This document shows, one piece after another, positions 6,733-14,613 of a stretch of DNA of 64,000 nucleotides. A model generated the notes under the pieces. The model was not told the DNA's origin. It did no database searches and saw nothing but the letters and a program-made list of their open reading frames with translations. Position 1 is the stretch's first letter; every line of letters begins with the position of its first letter. Position numbers and translations under genes: made by a program. Origin of the DNA: DASXYG01 sp036502625 (GTDB lineage Bacteria > Actinomycetota > Actinomycetes > Streptosporangiales > Streptosporangiaceae); assembly GCA_036502625.1 (NCBI GenBank), contig DASXYG010000041.1, forward strand, positions 1-64,000. Reading direction: 5' to 3'.

Positions 6733-8934
6733 TCAGCCGCCGCCGTGGTTCCCGTTACGTTCGGTGACGAGTTCGGCGATGCGGGTCGGGTCGATGCCGC
6801 GTCGGTTGATGGTCTTGCCGTCGATGCGCTTGGCGACCTGGACGGTCTCCGCGCCGTACGGCTTCAGCGCCACGGTGAGCTGTTCGGGCTTCCAGGCGCC
6901 GTACATCTCCGGACGCAGCTCGGCGAGCCGCTCGACCACGGTCTCGTTCCACACCCGGCCCTCGTCGGCGCTGGTCACGGCGAGCACGTCGGCCAGGAGG
7001 TCGTAGGCCGGGCCGGTGTCGACGTCGGACTCGGCGCCCAGGGCGTAGCCGGACAGGCGGCCTTGCCGCTCCCGTACTGCGCGGGCCTGAAGAGCGATCT
7101 TCTCGGCCTCGGGCGCGTCGACGTAGACGGACCGCACGATGCGGGGCTCGTCGCCGTCGCCGACGAAGTAGCAGATGCCCTTGTCGTTGAAGGAGAACAT
7201 GGTGGCCCGCACGCCGTTCTTGTACTGCGACGTGCCCAGCACCATGTCGTTCTCCATCTGCCCCATGACCTTCAGGCACAGCCGTACGGACGCGTTGGCG
7301 GAGATGCCGGTCGGCAGGGCCTTGGAATCCGGCCGCTGCGTGGCGAGGATGAGCACCATGCCCAGCGCGGGGCCGCGCTTGACCAGGTCCGTGCAGATGG
7401 CCTCGAACTCGTCGCCGTGCTTCGCGTGCTCGAACCACACCTGGCACTCGTCCACCGCGATCACGATCGGGTGCAGGCCCAGCGACTTCTTCCCGGCCAG
7501 GTCCGGCGTGACCTTGGACTCCGGGCAGATGTCCTTGGGCAGTTCGCGGATCACCTTCGCGCGGCGGCGCAGCTCGGTCCGCAGGGATCGCAGGTCAGCG
7601 AGCGCGTAGGCAATCTCCTCGTCGTCCTCCACGGCCCGGTGCCGATGCGCTACAGCCTCCAGCGGCGACAGGTCACCGGTGCCCTTGAGGTCGTACGCGT
7701 GGATCTCGGCGCGCGGGTCCTGCGCCGCGATGAGCAGCAAGAGCCGGAGCAGGAACGTCTTTCCCATGCGGGGGATGGCGCCGATGATCACGGACACGTA
7801 CATGAGCGTCAGCGGCACCCACCGTCCGCGCTGGTCAGTGCCGAACGGCGCGGCCTTGAACAGGTCCACCGTGCCGTTCCGCCGCAGCGGCCAGGCCGGT
7901 TGCTTGGTCTTGGCCATGTCGTTGTCCCCGACCCACAACAGGAGCCGGCCGGTGTGCTCGCCGGGCACGGCCTCTGGCCACACGCAGCCCAGCGGGCGCC
8001 GCAGGCCGGACGCCAGCCGGTCGCGACGCTCGATGACGTCGTTCACGGTGACGCCGTGCGGCAGGTTCACGTCGGCCCGATAGCCGGGGCCGTCGCGGGT
8101 GATCGGCGCGAGGAACTGGATCCCGTCCCGGCCCTTAGCGATGGCCTGATTGATGGCGGCGTTGTTCAGCGATCCCAGCGCGCGGACCACGATGTCGCTG
8201 GTCAGCTTCTCCACCTGCGCGGCGATCACGGCGCGGTCGATCAGCGGACGGTCCGCCGGTGCCCCGATGACGCCCAGCGCGGCGACCACGGCGGCGAACA
8301 CGGTCCAGTGCACAGCGGACGGCGCGGCGAGAACCACGATGAGCGCGGCCACGGTCAGCGCAACGGCGCCGATGGCCACTGCGACGCGCAGCCTGACGCG
8401 GGAGTCCCGCTGCCGCGACAGCTTCAGGTACGCCTCGGGGTCGGCCTTGCGTACGGCGGCCAGTCGGACCGGCTCGCCCTCCAGGTCGAACGTCCACCGT
8501 ACGAACCCGCCGACCGTACGGAACAGCCCGCGCGGCGCACGGGCGGCCATCCGCGCCGCGTACAGCGGAACCCGGCTGCCGTGATAGCCCGCAACGTGGG
8601 CGTAGTGCGCGCCCACCCATGCGACGGTCGCCCGCAGCTCCATATGGGACCGCGCCCAGGCCGGGACGATCGGGCGCCGCTCTTTCGTCCGGCCCTCCAG
8701 ATCCGAGAGCCAGTCCCGGGGACCGGTGTCCGGACGATCTACGCGGACGATCTCACCGTCGAGTGCCGGACCGTCCGTGTTCGCCGGGCTGGACTCGTCC
8801 GCCTGGTCGTCCGGGACCGTGGCCGGACGGGGCGCCGTGGCATCCGTGTCCGTCGCCGGGGTGTCGGCGCTCGTACGTCCGGTGAACGGGATGACGTCGC
8901 CCATCGGCTCCTCAGGCTGCGTGTGCTCGGTCAT
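6733..8934 (-). CDS. tra: FtsK/SpoIIIE-like conjugal transfer ATPase
   Basis: A 733-residue Tra protein that should move double-stranded element DNA between mycelia, the single key protein of AICE conjugation. It has a disordered acidic N-terminus (about 1-80), two membrane helices (about 184-203 and 210-226), then the motor domain with Walker A GAIPRMGKT (385-393) and Walker B VIAVDECQVW (491-500), followed by a conserved ATQRPD motif. The C-terminal segment (about 650-733) probably holds the winged helix that reads the clt transfer locus. It is coupled to the SpdB-like gene (TAATG overlap). Lethal unless repressed in related systems, hence the KorSA-like gene. Confidence 0.92.
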   Translation of the reverse strand: MTEHTQPEEPMGDVIPFTGRTSADTPATDTDATAPRPATVPDDQADESSPANTDGPALDGEIVRVDRPDTGPRDWLSDLEGRTKERRPIVPAWARSHMELRATVAWVGAHYAHVAGYHGSRVPLYAARMAARAPRGLFRTVGGFVRWTFDLEGEPVRLAAVRKADPEAYLKLSRQRDSRVRLRVAVAIGAVALTVAALIVVLAAPSAVHWTVFAAVVAALGVIGAPADRPLIDRAVIAAQVEKLTSDIVVRALGSLNNAAINQAIAKGRDGIQFLAPITRDGPGYRADVNLPHGVTVNDVIERRDRLASGLRRPLGCVWPEAVPGEHTGRLLLWVGDNDMAKTKQPAWPLRRNGTVDLFKAAPFGTDQRGRWVPLTLMYVSVIIGAIPRMGKTFLLRLLLLIAAQDPRAEIHAYDLKGTGDLSPLEAVAHRHRAVEDDEEIAYALADLRSLRTELRRRAKVIRELPKDICPESKVTPDLAGKKSLGLHPIVIAVDECQVWFEHAKHGDEFEAICTDLVKRGPALGMVLILATQRPDSKALPTGISANASVRLCLKVMGQMENDMVLGTSQYKNGVRATMFSFNDKGICYFVGDGDEPRIVRSVYVDAPEAEKIALQARAVRERQGRLSGYALGAESDVDTGPAYDLLADVLAVTSADEGRVWNETVVERLAELRPEMYGAWKPEQLTVALKPYGAETVQVAKRIDGKTINRRGIDPTRIAELVTERNGNHGGG

Positions 8935-9944
8935 TACCGGTCACCTCCGTCTACGGTCGCCATCTCGGCGGGGTCGGTCGGGGCCTCGGTACGGAGCCGT
9001 GCCAGGAGGGCACCGGCGCGGTGGTTGCTCGCGGACGCACCCGCGTCCTTCAGCGCGTCCCGCAGCGCGTCGCGGGTCAGCGGACGACCGGCCGCCGCGA
9101 GGTCGGCGGCGACCCGCCAGCCGAGCGGCATGAGGTCGTCGACGTCCGGTGCCGGGGCGCGCTTCGTCCGGCGACGGGTCGTACGGGGCTTGCGCGGCTT
9201 GGGAGCGGCCTCGATCGGCTGCGGCTCATCGGCCGGCGCGGGCGGGGCGGGAAGGTCGGCCGCGGGGGCCAGCTCGCCCAGGCGGTACAGGGCGCGCTCC
9301 CGGCGGGGGGCCTTCCAGCGCCACGCCATGCGCCCGTACCGGTCCTGAAGCTCGGTCAGGGTCAGGAGCCGGTCGCGCTCCCGTGCCAGGGCGTCGGGGT
9401 ACGAACGGGTCTCCCACAGCACCATCCGGCGCCAGAGCTTCCAGGTCGGCCACGGCGCGAGCACCCAGCGGGACCGACGGATCGTGTCCATACGGGTGTC
9501 CGCGACGAGCTGGGCGCGCACCCGGATCACGTGCGCGGCGACCTCGACGGCCAGCACCCACAGGCACGGCAGTACGGCGTGCGCCACCTGTCCGAACAGG
9601 CCGTGCTGCCCCGCGACGTTGAGGTAGACGGTGACGCCGGTGAGCGCCCACGGGATCAGCCGTAGCCAGCGAATGCGCATGTCCAGCCGGGCGAGAACGA
9701 TGTCCAGCGCGGAGAACACCGCGATGCCAAGGTCGATCCCGATTGGCACGGTGAACGACAGCCAGCCGAACGACGGTTCGGCCGCCCGCTGCACACCGGC
9801 GAAGGAGTTGACGAACCCCAGCAGGCCGAGCACTGCCACGAGCGCCGCGACTACGGCGACGGCGGTGTATTCGCGCTCGCTCAGCACCCGTACGCGTCGG
9901 TCCGCGCCGGTCGTACCGGCCCGTAGCTCCGATGCTTCTTGCAT
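8934..9944 (-). CDS. SpdB-like spread protein (DUF2637)
   Basis: A 336-residue integral membrane protein. About four hydrophobic helices lie within residues 22-160 (for example AVAVVAALVAVLGLLGFVNSF and WALTGVTVYLNVAG), followed by a basic cytoplasmic domain and a Pro/Lys/Arg-rich linker. DUF2637 proteins occupy the SpdB position of Streptomyces plasmids, where they support spread of transferred DNA through septal cross-walls. The order tra-spdB in one coupled unit supports this. Confidence 0.85.
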   Translation of the reverse strand: MQEASELRAGTTGADRRVRVLSEREYTAVAVVAALVAVLGLLGFVNSFAGVQRAAEPSFGWLSFTVPIGIDLGIAVFSALDIVLARLDMRIRWLRLIPWALTGVTVYLNVAGQHGLFGQVAHAVLPCLWVLAVEVAAHVIRVRAQLVADTRMDTIRRSRWVLAPWPTWKLWRRMVLWETRSYPDALARERDRLLTLTELQDRYGRMAWRWKAPRRERALYRLGELAPAADLPAPPAPADEPQPIEAAPKPRKPRTTRRRTKRAPAPDVDDLMPLGWRVAADLAAAGRPLTRDALRDALKDAGASASNHRAGALLARLRTEAPTDPAEMATVDGGDR

Positions 9945-10036
9945 GATGAAGACAGCCCTTCTGTCTCTGCGATGGATGGGGTTGGCCCGGCCGGGGCGGC
10001 ATGTTTGGCGACGTGGACGCCCCGGCCGGGGCGGAT

Positions 10037-10246
10037 CTACTGACCGGGCTTGGCGGGACCGGTGGCGGTCACGTACGGGCCGCTGACGCGTCCGGTCGAA
10101 CTGCGCGGCGTGGTGTTCTCGGCAGGCGCGGCGACGTTCGGCGTGCGTGGCCGGTCGTGCCCGGCCCGGTTCGTACCGGGCGACGTGATCGAGGCGGCGA
10201 CCACAACGGCCAGGGCGGCGGCGAGGGTCTTGGCGTTGCTGGGCAT
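10037..10246 (-). CDS. Small secreted or membrane-attached protein, 69 aa
   Basis: An N-terminal hydrophobic helix (TLAAALAVVVAASITSPG) and a Pro/Thr-rich polar tail. GGAGG lies 7 nt before the ATG. It belongs to the transfer operon, upstream of the SpdB-like gene, and may be one of the small spread proteins. Function unknown. Confidence 0.6.
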   Translation of the reverse strand: MPSNAKTLAAALAVVVAASITSPGTNRAGHDRPRTPNVAAPAENTTPRSSTGRVSGPYVTATGPAKPGQ

Positions 10247-10261
10247 GGCGGTACCTCCGGT

Positions 10262-10435
10262 TCAGGACTTGTCGACGTGGTTCACGAACGAGGCGACCGA
10301 CTGAGCGCCGCTGGTCAGCGCGTCCACGATCTGGTTGAGGGTCTGCGCGGCGGCGTCCGGCTGCTTGATCACGTAGAAGGCGACGAGGAACAGCACGACC
10401 ATCGGCAGGAACTTGCGCCCGGGGACCTTGCCCAT
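10262..10435 (-). CDS. Small membrane protein of transfer operon, 57 aa
   Basis: A 57-residue protein starting MGKVPGRKFL, with one membrane helix (LPMVVLFLVAFYVI) and a short amphipathic C-terminal helix (TLNQIVDALTSGAQSVASFV). Its ATG overlaps the stop codon of the WhiB-like gene, indicating coupling. Similar tiny proteins lie next to spd genes in actinomycete plasmids; a role in spread is inference. Confidence 0.7.
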   Translation of the reverse strand: MGKVPGRKFLPMVVLFLVAFYVIKQPDAAAQTLNQIVDALTSGAQSVASFVNHVDKS

Positions 10436-10755
10436 CAGGCCACCTCCGCCAGCTCAAGGGGGTGAGCCGGTGCGGCCCGATCGTCCGGCGTCAGCGCGGC
10501 CCAGACGCCCGAGACAGGCTGGACGTCGGCCACGTAGCGGCGGCAGGCGGCCAACATCGGGCAGTCCTCGCACACCTCGACCGCCACGGCCTCACGTGCG
10601 GCGCGGTCCGGCGCGGCTTCGACCTGGTCGCCCGGACTGTCGTGCAACTCCGGGTCGAACAGACAGTCGGCCCCTGCCGCCAGGACGTCAAAGCGGCCGA
10701 GGTCACGACCGCGCGCCGCTGCGTCCCGCACCAGCGCCCACGGACGGTCAGACAT
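10435..10755 (-). CDS. WhiB-like iron-sulfur regulator
   Basis: A 106-residue protein with the four WhiB cysteines: Cys31 in ADCLFDPE, then Cys62, Cys65 and Cys71 in VCEDCPMLAAC (C-x2-C-x5-C), and the turn motif GVWAALT that in WhiB proteins precedes the DNA-contacting basic tail. Such proteins hold a [4Fe-4S] cluster and partner with the main sigma factor. ATG at 10755 has GGAGG 6 nt upstream. It heads the transfer operon and could link transfer to redox or developmental state. The basic C-terminal motif is shorter than in housekeeping WhiB proteins. Confidence 0.85.
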   Translation of the reverse strand: MSDRPWALVRDAAARGRDLGRFDVLAAGADCLFDPELHDSPGDQVEAAPDRAAREAVAVEVCEDCPMLAACRRYVADVQPVSGVWAALTPDDRAAPAHPLELAEVA

Positions 10756-10821
10756 ACGAAACCTCCAGTTCGGCCAGACCACCGGGGATGAATCAGGGCC
10801 AGGCGCTCGTTGTTCTTCGTA

Positions 10822-10908
10822 CCTCCCTAGGGAGGCATGTCAAGCGCAAAAGAGAACGCCCAGGTGAGCCACCCTGAGGAGATCTCACTAGGGAGCCTGT
10901 AGGCTCAC
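10822..10908. promoter_or_regulatory. Divergent operator region with repeated CTAGGGAG
   Basis: Between the transfer operon and the GntR repressor lie a perfect 14-bp palindrome CCTCCCTAGGGAGG (10822-10835) and a related half-site CACTAGGGAGC (10886-10896); CTAGGGAG occurs in both. A second inverted repeat GAGCC-TGTA-GGCTC spans 10893-10906, and GGTGAGCC (10863-10870) pairs with GGCTCACC (10901-10908). This fits binding by the adjacent KorSA-like repressor to shut off both directions. Binding is inferred. Confidence 0.6.
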
Positions 10909-10927
10909 CCAGGACGTAGGAGGTTCC

Positions 10928-11695
10928 ATGGCCGACCGTCCATCGCTCAGCCGTCAGATGGCGTCTGACCTGCGAAACAAGATCATCGCGGGGGAGCTGT
11001 CTCCCGGCGCGGTCATGCCCTCCGAGCGCGAGCTGATCGCGGAGTACAGCACGTCGAAAAGCACGGTGAGCAAGGCGATCTCGTACCTGCGCGCCGAGGG
11101 CCTGGTGACAACGGAGTTCGGCCGGGGAACGTTCGTCAGAAACCGGCCGCCGCTGCGGCGCATATCCGCCGCCCGGCGCCATGCAGTGCACCGGGCGGCA
11201 GGCGAACCGATTTTCGACGCACAGGCGAAAGACCACGGCCAGGTCCCGTCCCGCCAAATGCTGAAGGTCGGCCGCGAAAAGGCGCCGCCCGAAGCGGCGC
11301 AGTGGCTACAGATCGAGCCCGGCGACGAGGTCGCCCTACGAAAGCGCCTCCAACTCCTGGACGACGTCCCGGCGATCATCTCAACGAGCTATTATCCACT
11401 CTGGATCGCCGAGGGTACCCGCCTAGAGGTAGACGGCCCGTTGCCAGAAGGCCCAGACGAACTAATCGAGTCCCTAGGCCACCCGTTCTCCCATGGAGTC
11501 GAGGTTTTCCGCGCCCGCATGCCCACCCCGGAAGAGTCAACGCTGCTGCGCCTGGAGCCAGGAATCCCCGTGGTCCAAATGTGGGACGTGGACTACAACA
11601 CCGACGGCCGCGCCCTCCAGGCCGCGTACGACGTCTACGCAGGCGACCGCCACGAGTTCGGTTACCAATGGTCCGAGGAGGACATCAAACGATGA
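10928..11695 (+). CDS. KorSA-like GntR/UTRA repressor of transfer
   Basis: A 255-residue GntR regulator of the HutC/UTRA class. The winged helix is at about 5-75 (LSRQMASDLRNKIIAGELS, SKSTVSKAISYLRAEGLV, GRGTFV) and the UTRA ligand domain at about 90-245 (motifs ALRKRLQLLDDVPAIIS and VVQMWDVDYNTDGRALQ). In pSAM2-like elements KorSA silences tra and replication. GGAGG lies 4 nt before the ATG. Its TGA overlaps the ATG of the HIT gene, so the two are co-translated. Confidence 0.88.
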   Translation: MADRPSLSRQMASDLRNKIIAGELSPGAVMPSERELIAEYSTSKSTVSKAISYLRAEGLVTTEFGRGTFVRNRPPLRRISAARRHAVHRAAGEPIFDAQAKDHGQVPSRQMLKVGREKAPPEAAQWLQIEPGDEVALRKRLQLLDDVPAIISTSYYPLWIAEGTRLEVDGPLPEGPDELIESLGHPFSHGVEVFRARMPTPEESTLLRLEPGIPVVQMWDVDYNTDGRALQAAYDVYAGDRHEFGYQWSEEDIKR

Positions 11696-12165
11696 CGGCA
11701 GGCTGGCCGGAAGACTGGGAAGACCGCATCAACGGCACCGCGTGCGAGATGTGCAATTCTCCCCGGTTGGACGAAGACGAATACGGCATCCGCATTTATG
11801 CCAGCGACCTAACCGACGCCATCCTTCAGAGAGCTGACATACAACGCGGCTACACCCTGGTCATCTGGCGCGGCCGGCACGTCAACGAACCGTACGAGCT
11901 GACCGAGGATGAGGCGGCCGCTTACTGGCACGACGTATTGAAGGTGGCGCGAGTACTGGCTAACCACTACCAGCCGCTGAAGATGAATTATCAGACTCTC
12001 GGAAATACAGTGCCGCACCTACATACACATCTGTTGCCACGATACCGGGACGACCCGGCTCCTGGCAGACCGTTCCCGCTCGCTCCTCAGGACGGAACCG
12101 AGACACAGGTCCCTGCCGCTCGGCTAGGTGCCGACGCTGAACGTCTTCGTGCAAGACTTGGCTAG
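11692..12165 (+). CDS. HIT-family nucleotide hydrolase or transferase
   Basis: A 157-residue histidine-triad protein. The signature is in VPHLHTHLLPRY (H-x-H-x-H-x-x), and an N-terminal CEMC pair may bind zinc. HIT proteins cleave nucleoside phosphate or phosphoramidate bonds such as AMP-lysine or dinucleoside polyphosphates. The gene is coupled to the korSA-like repressor, a position held in several AICEs by nucleotide-processing enzymes; the pSAM2 entry-exclusion factor Pif carries a Nudix motif. A similar immunity role is speculative. Confidence 0.85.
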   Translation: MTAGWPEDWEDRINGTACEMCNSPRLDEDEYGIRIYASDLTDAILQRADIQRGYTLVIWRGRHVNEPYELTEDEAAAYWHDVLKVARVLANHYQPLKMNYQTLGNTVPHLHTHLLPRYRDDPAPGRPFPLAPQDGTETQVPAARLGADAERLRARLG

Positions 12166-12181
12166 TGTCTGTTGCGTCCAG

Positions 12182-12994
12182 CTAGGAGCCGTCAGGATTA
12201 TTGACGCCGTCTTTCGCTGCTACCTGCTTGCGAATCGCGGCGAAGATCGCATCGAGGTCACCTTGCAGCGCTGCATTGTCGGAGGCGTCTTGCCACGTCG
12301 CCCACCTCAAGAAGGGGTTCTGGACACCCGCAAAAAATTCCGCCGCGAGTGTAGTTAGGCGCGCATTTGAGATGATCAGTACTGGAACGACACTGCGATT
12401 CGACCAGACCTGTTCGACGATGCGCCTCGCGGTCGAGATCTTTACATCACCTCGCGGGTAAAACTTGACGACGACATCGCAGGTGAGGCCATCATGTGAT
12501 CTGAGAGTCAGGTCGACCCCATTGTCGGCTGGTCCATCCTCTCGCAGGACGGATCCTGAATATTCCATAATCTTATGAATGTTGTTCGCTAGATCTCGTT
12601 CGTAGGCCAGCCCGTTCGCTGCATTTATTGGAGGAGAATTGCGAATGCTAGGCTCAAATTTTTCCAGTGCCTCCAGAGTTTGCCTAGCGACGTCCGGTGG
12701 CTTCTCGGCGATTTCGGCTAGGACTTGACGCCTGCGTCGACCTAGGCGTAGCTCGTTTTCGCCATATTTTGCAGCGAGTAGGGGCGTGCCATTCACGCCC
12801 ACTGTGAGGAATATTCCTGCGATCAAGAGTAGGGCGACACTGCCTGCCTGATTATCTGTAATAAAGACGGCAATTGTCCCGCCGCATCCGAACATGAGGC
12901 CAATTGAGCCTGACACAATGCGTTCCCACGTCACGAGAGGTTCGCTCTCAGCTTCGTGACTGAAGGTTTCTTCTCTTGATTCTCTCATCGGCAT
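12182..12994 (-). CDS. Membrane protein with Mrr-like nuclease-type domain
   Basis: 270 residues. Two membrane helices near residues 25-75 (SIGLMFGCGGTIAVFI, SVALLLIAGIFLTVGVNG) are followed by a coiled-coil region and then a domain resembling PD-(D/E)xK restriction endonucleases: GPADNGVDLTL, then CDVVVKFYPRG, and a conserved helix ISTARRIVEQV. The spacing of Asp and D-x-V-K fits the Mrr/RecB-like core, although the usual Gln or Glu before the catalytic strand Lys is replaced. Last gene of a three-gene cargo cassette with clearly lower GC than its neighbours, hence recently acquired. A defence role is inferred. Confidence 0.6.
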   Translation of the reverse strand: MPMRESREETFSHEAESEPLVTWERIVSGSIGLMFGCGGTIAVFITDNQAGSVALLLIAGIFLTVGVNGTPLLAAKYGENELRLGRRRRQVLAEIAEKPPDVARQTLEALEKFEPSIRNSPPINAANGLAYERDLANNIHKIMEYSGSVLREDGPADNGVDLTLRSHDGLTCDVVVKFYPRGDVKISTARRIVEQVWSNRSVVPVLIISNARLTTLAAEFFAGVQNPFLRWATWQDASDNAALQGDLDAIFAAIRKQVAAKDGVNNPDGS

Positions 12995-13030
12995 CCAGAG
13001 CTATGGGTGACCTGTTCCGGTGGGGGTAAA

Positions 13031-13459
13031 TCATTCGTCACTGAGGAACTCGTCGCCTATAATTTGAATAGCTGGGTCTCCAATCTTGACATAGGAGTCC
13101 TCCTCGCTGAGCTCTTCCTTAGATTCTCTTTCGTCTGTGCGCAACGTTTCGACTTCTGTGCGTGGCGGTCGCATCAGCTGCGTGATTGGCGAATAGAGCG
13201 AGCCAGCGGGATGGCGAGTGGTCCGGAATGTGCGACCGACGGCAAAACGCTCAGCTATGCGGACAATCTTTACCACGGTCTTTTCTATCTCGGCGGAGCC
13301 GAGGTCTTCGCCCGTCTCCGGGTCGGTAATCTTGGCCCCGTTGCGATTTACGATCGCAAAGCGCATGCCGATGAGGACTCCGTCCGCTTCTCCCTTGTTA
13401 AGTACCAGCTCTCGCGCGTTGAGGATCTGTGCTACAAGTGCCTCGATGCGGTCAGGCAT
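13031..13459 (-). CDS. Protein with FlgT C-terminal-like beta domain, 142 aa
   Basis: The first 80 residues (VAQILNARELVLNKGEADG, VLIGMRFAIVN, TDPETGEDLGS, KIVRIAERFAVGRTF) match the pattern of small beta-barrel domains annotated as FlgT C-terminal-like in conserved bacterial proteins. The C-terminal 60 residues are acidic and probably disordered. It overlaps the upstream gene by 8 bp and lies 36 bp above the nuclease-like gene, in one operon. Function unknown; a ligand or sensor role is guesswork. Confidence 0.6.
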   Translation of the reverse strand: MPDRIEALVAQILNARELVLNKGEADGVLIGMRFAIVNRNGAKITDPETGEDLGSAEIEKTVVKIVRIAERFAVGRTFRTTRHPAGSLYSPITQLMRPPRTEVETLRTDERESKEELSEEDSYVKIGDPAIQIIGDEFLSDE

Positions 13460-13886
13460 TGTTCTTCCCTCGCCTACTTGCCTCTACTGCCGCTGTCGGG
13501 TTCACGAGATACCAGTCGTCTATTGTTTCCAATGCATCTTCTTCGATATAGCTAAAATGCGTACTCAGAAGTCCTATTGTTCGCCTGACTTCGGATGGTG
13601 GGCCGCCCTTGTCGAGGACATCTTGTGCCTGCACTTTGGCTTCACTCGCGTGGTTCGCCATATGAGCTAGACGTCGGACTGATGCATGAACAAGTCCTGG
13701 ATCGGCCTTGCCGATCTTATGGAAGACCGTGGCGCCTGCGGCTTGAAATATTCCGGATAGTACGACCAGAAGCGTGTTCGTCGCTGCGGAAGGCTGCCGT
13801 TGCTGACCGCTGATTACTCCAAGCCAGATAGTCAGCACGAAGCCAACAAGAAACAGTACAGATCCGAGATAGTGCTTGCCGGTCAT
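13452..13886 (-). CDS. Two-helix membrane protein with helical cytoplasmic domain
   Basis: 144 residues: two membrane helices (YLGSVLFLVGFVLTIWLGV and NTLLVVLSGIFQAAGATVF) and then an all-helical soluble part of about 90 residues (LVHASVRRLAHMANHASEAK...). ATG at 13886 is the first start giving an immediate membrane helix; an in-frame GTG lies a few codons upstream. It is the first gene of the cassette that also encodes a beta-domain protein and a membrane nuclease-like protein. No homologue recognised. Confidence 0.6.
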   Translation of the reverse strand: MTGKHYLGSVLFLVGFVLTIWLGVISGQQRQPSAATNTLLVVLSGIFQAAGATVFHKIGKADPGLVHASVRRLAHMANHASEAKVQAQDVLDKGGPPSEVRRTIGLLSTHFSYIEEDALETIDDWYLVNPTAAVEASRRGKNNA

Positions 13887-14169
13887 CTTGCGCGGCGCGT
13901 TCCTCACGGATAGAGGGTAGCGTGCGGGCGCCCGGGGTTCTTGGGAGCAGGCTGAAACATAGGGGCGCCGAGGGACGCACGACGTGGCGCACCCACGGAT
14001 TCCCCCATGTCTCAGCCCTCGAAGTCTTTGCGCTGTCCCGGTGCGTTCCCATGGCGCGCTGAACTGGAGCGTCTGTGCAGGTCGGGGGAGTCTCGTTACG
14101 TGTCTTGAAATCTTTCGGGCTCCTCGGAGCGGGCCGCCGTCCCCTCGGCCTGGCCCCATGCTCGGGGTG

Positions 14170-14610
14170 TCAGTTGGCTATCTGATCTGCAACCGTGCGT
14201 GCCACGTTCAGGAAGGCGTCGAGGCCGGCGTCGTCGAGCTGTTCGTCGGCGATGAGGGCGGACAGGAGGGTGACCTCGTGGCTGACGACGGTTTCGTTGT
14301 CGAGGTCGGAGATGGACTCGTCGGTGATGACGGCGAGGATCATCTGTTCGGAGACCTTGGGGTCGAGTAGGTCGGCGGCCTCGAGGGCGCGGGTGCGGGT
14401 GTTGCTGACGAAGTCGATGACTTCGGACCTCGGCGTTTCGGTGGGGAAGCGGCGCTCGACGGCCTCCCAGAATGCGGCGGCGATCAGGGCCATGTAGCCG
14501 GCCTTCGGCTCGTTGGCGAGTTCCGCGCTCAGGCGCTTGTGCTCGGCCATGTCTCCGGCGAGGAACGCGCGGAGGGTGGCTACCTGGGTGTCGGTGACGG
14601 GCAAAGCCAC
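14170..14610 (-). CDS. Hypothetical helical protein, 146 aa
   Basis: Not recognised. Acidic, almost entirely alpha-helical, without membrane segments or catalytic motifs (AFLAGDMAEHKRLSAELAN, LLSALIADEQLDDAGLDAFL). Its start lies 4 bp below the stop codon of the long disordered protein gene, so the two are one operon. The helix pattern resembles small regulatory or adaptor proteins. A 283-bp non-coding stretch to its left (13887-14169) shows no gene. Confidence 0.6.
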   Translation of the reverse strand: MALPVTDTQVATLRAFLAGDMAEHKRLSAELANEPKAGYMALIAAAFWEAVERRFPTETPRSEVIDFVSNTRTRALEAADLLDPKVSEQMILAVITDESISDLDNETVVSHEVTLLSALIADEQLDDAGLDAFLNVARTVADQIAN

Positions 14611-14613
14611 TCC

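Noticed and set aside
12128..12358. Plus-strand 76-codon frame after the HIT gene
   Set aside because: It lies within the HIT 3' end and antisense to the nuclease-like gene, with no ribosome site.
13007..13555. 182-codon plus-strand frame in the low-GC cassette
   Set aside because: Antisense to two coupled genes with convincing domains; its translation has no recognisable pattern.
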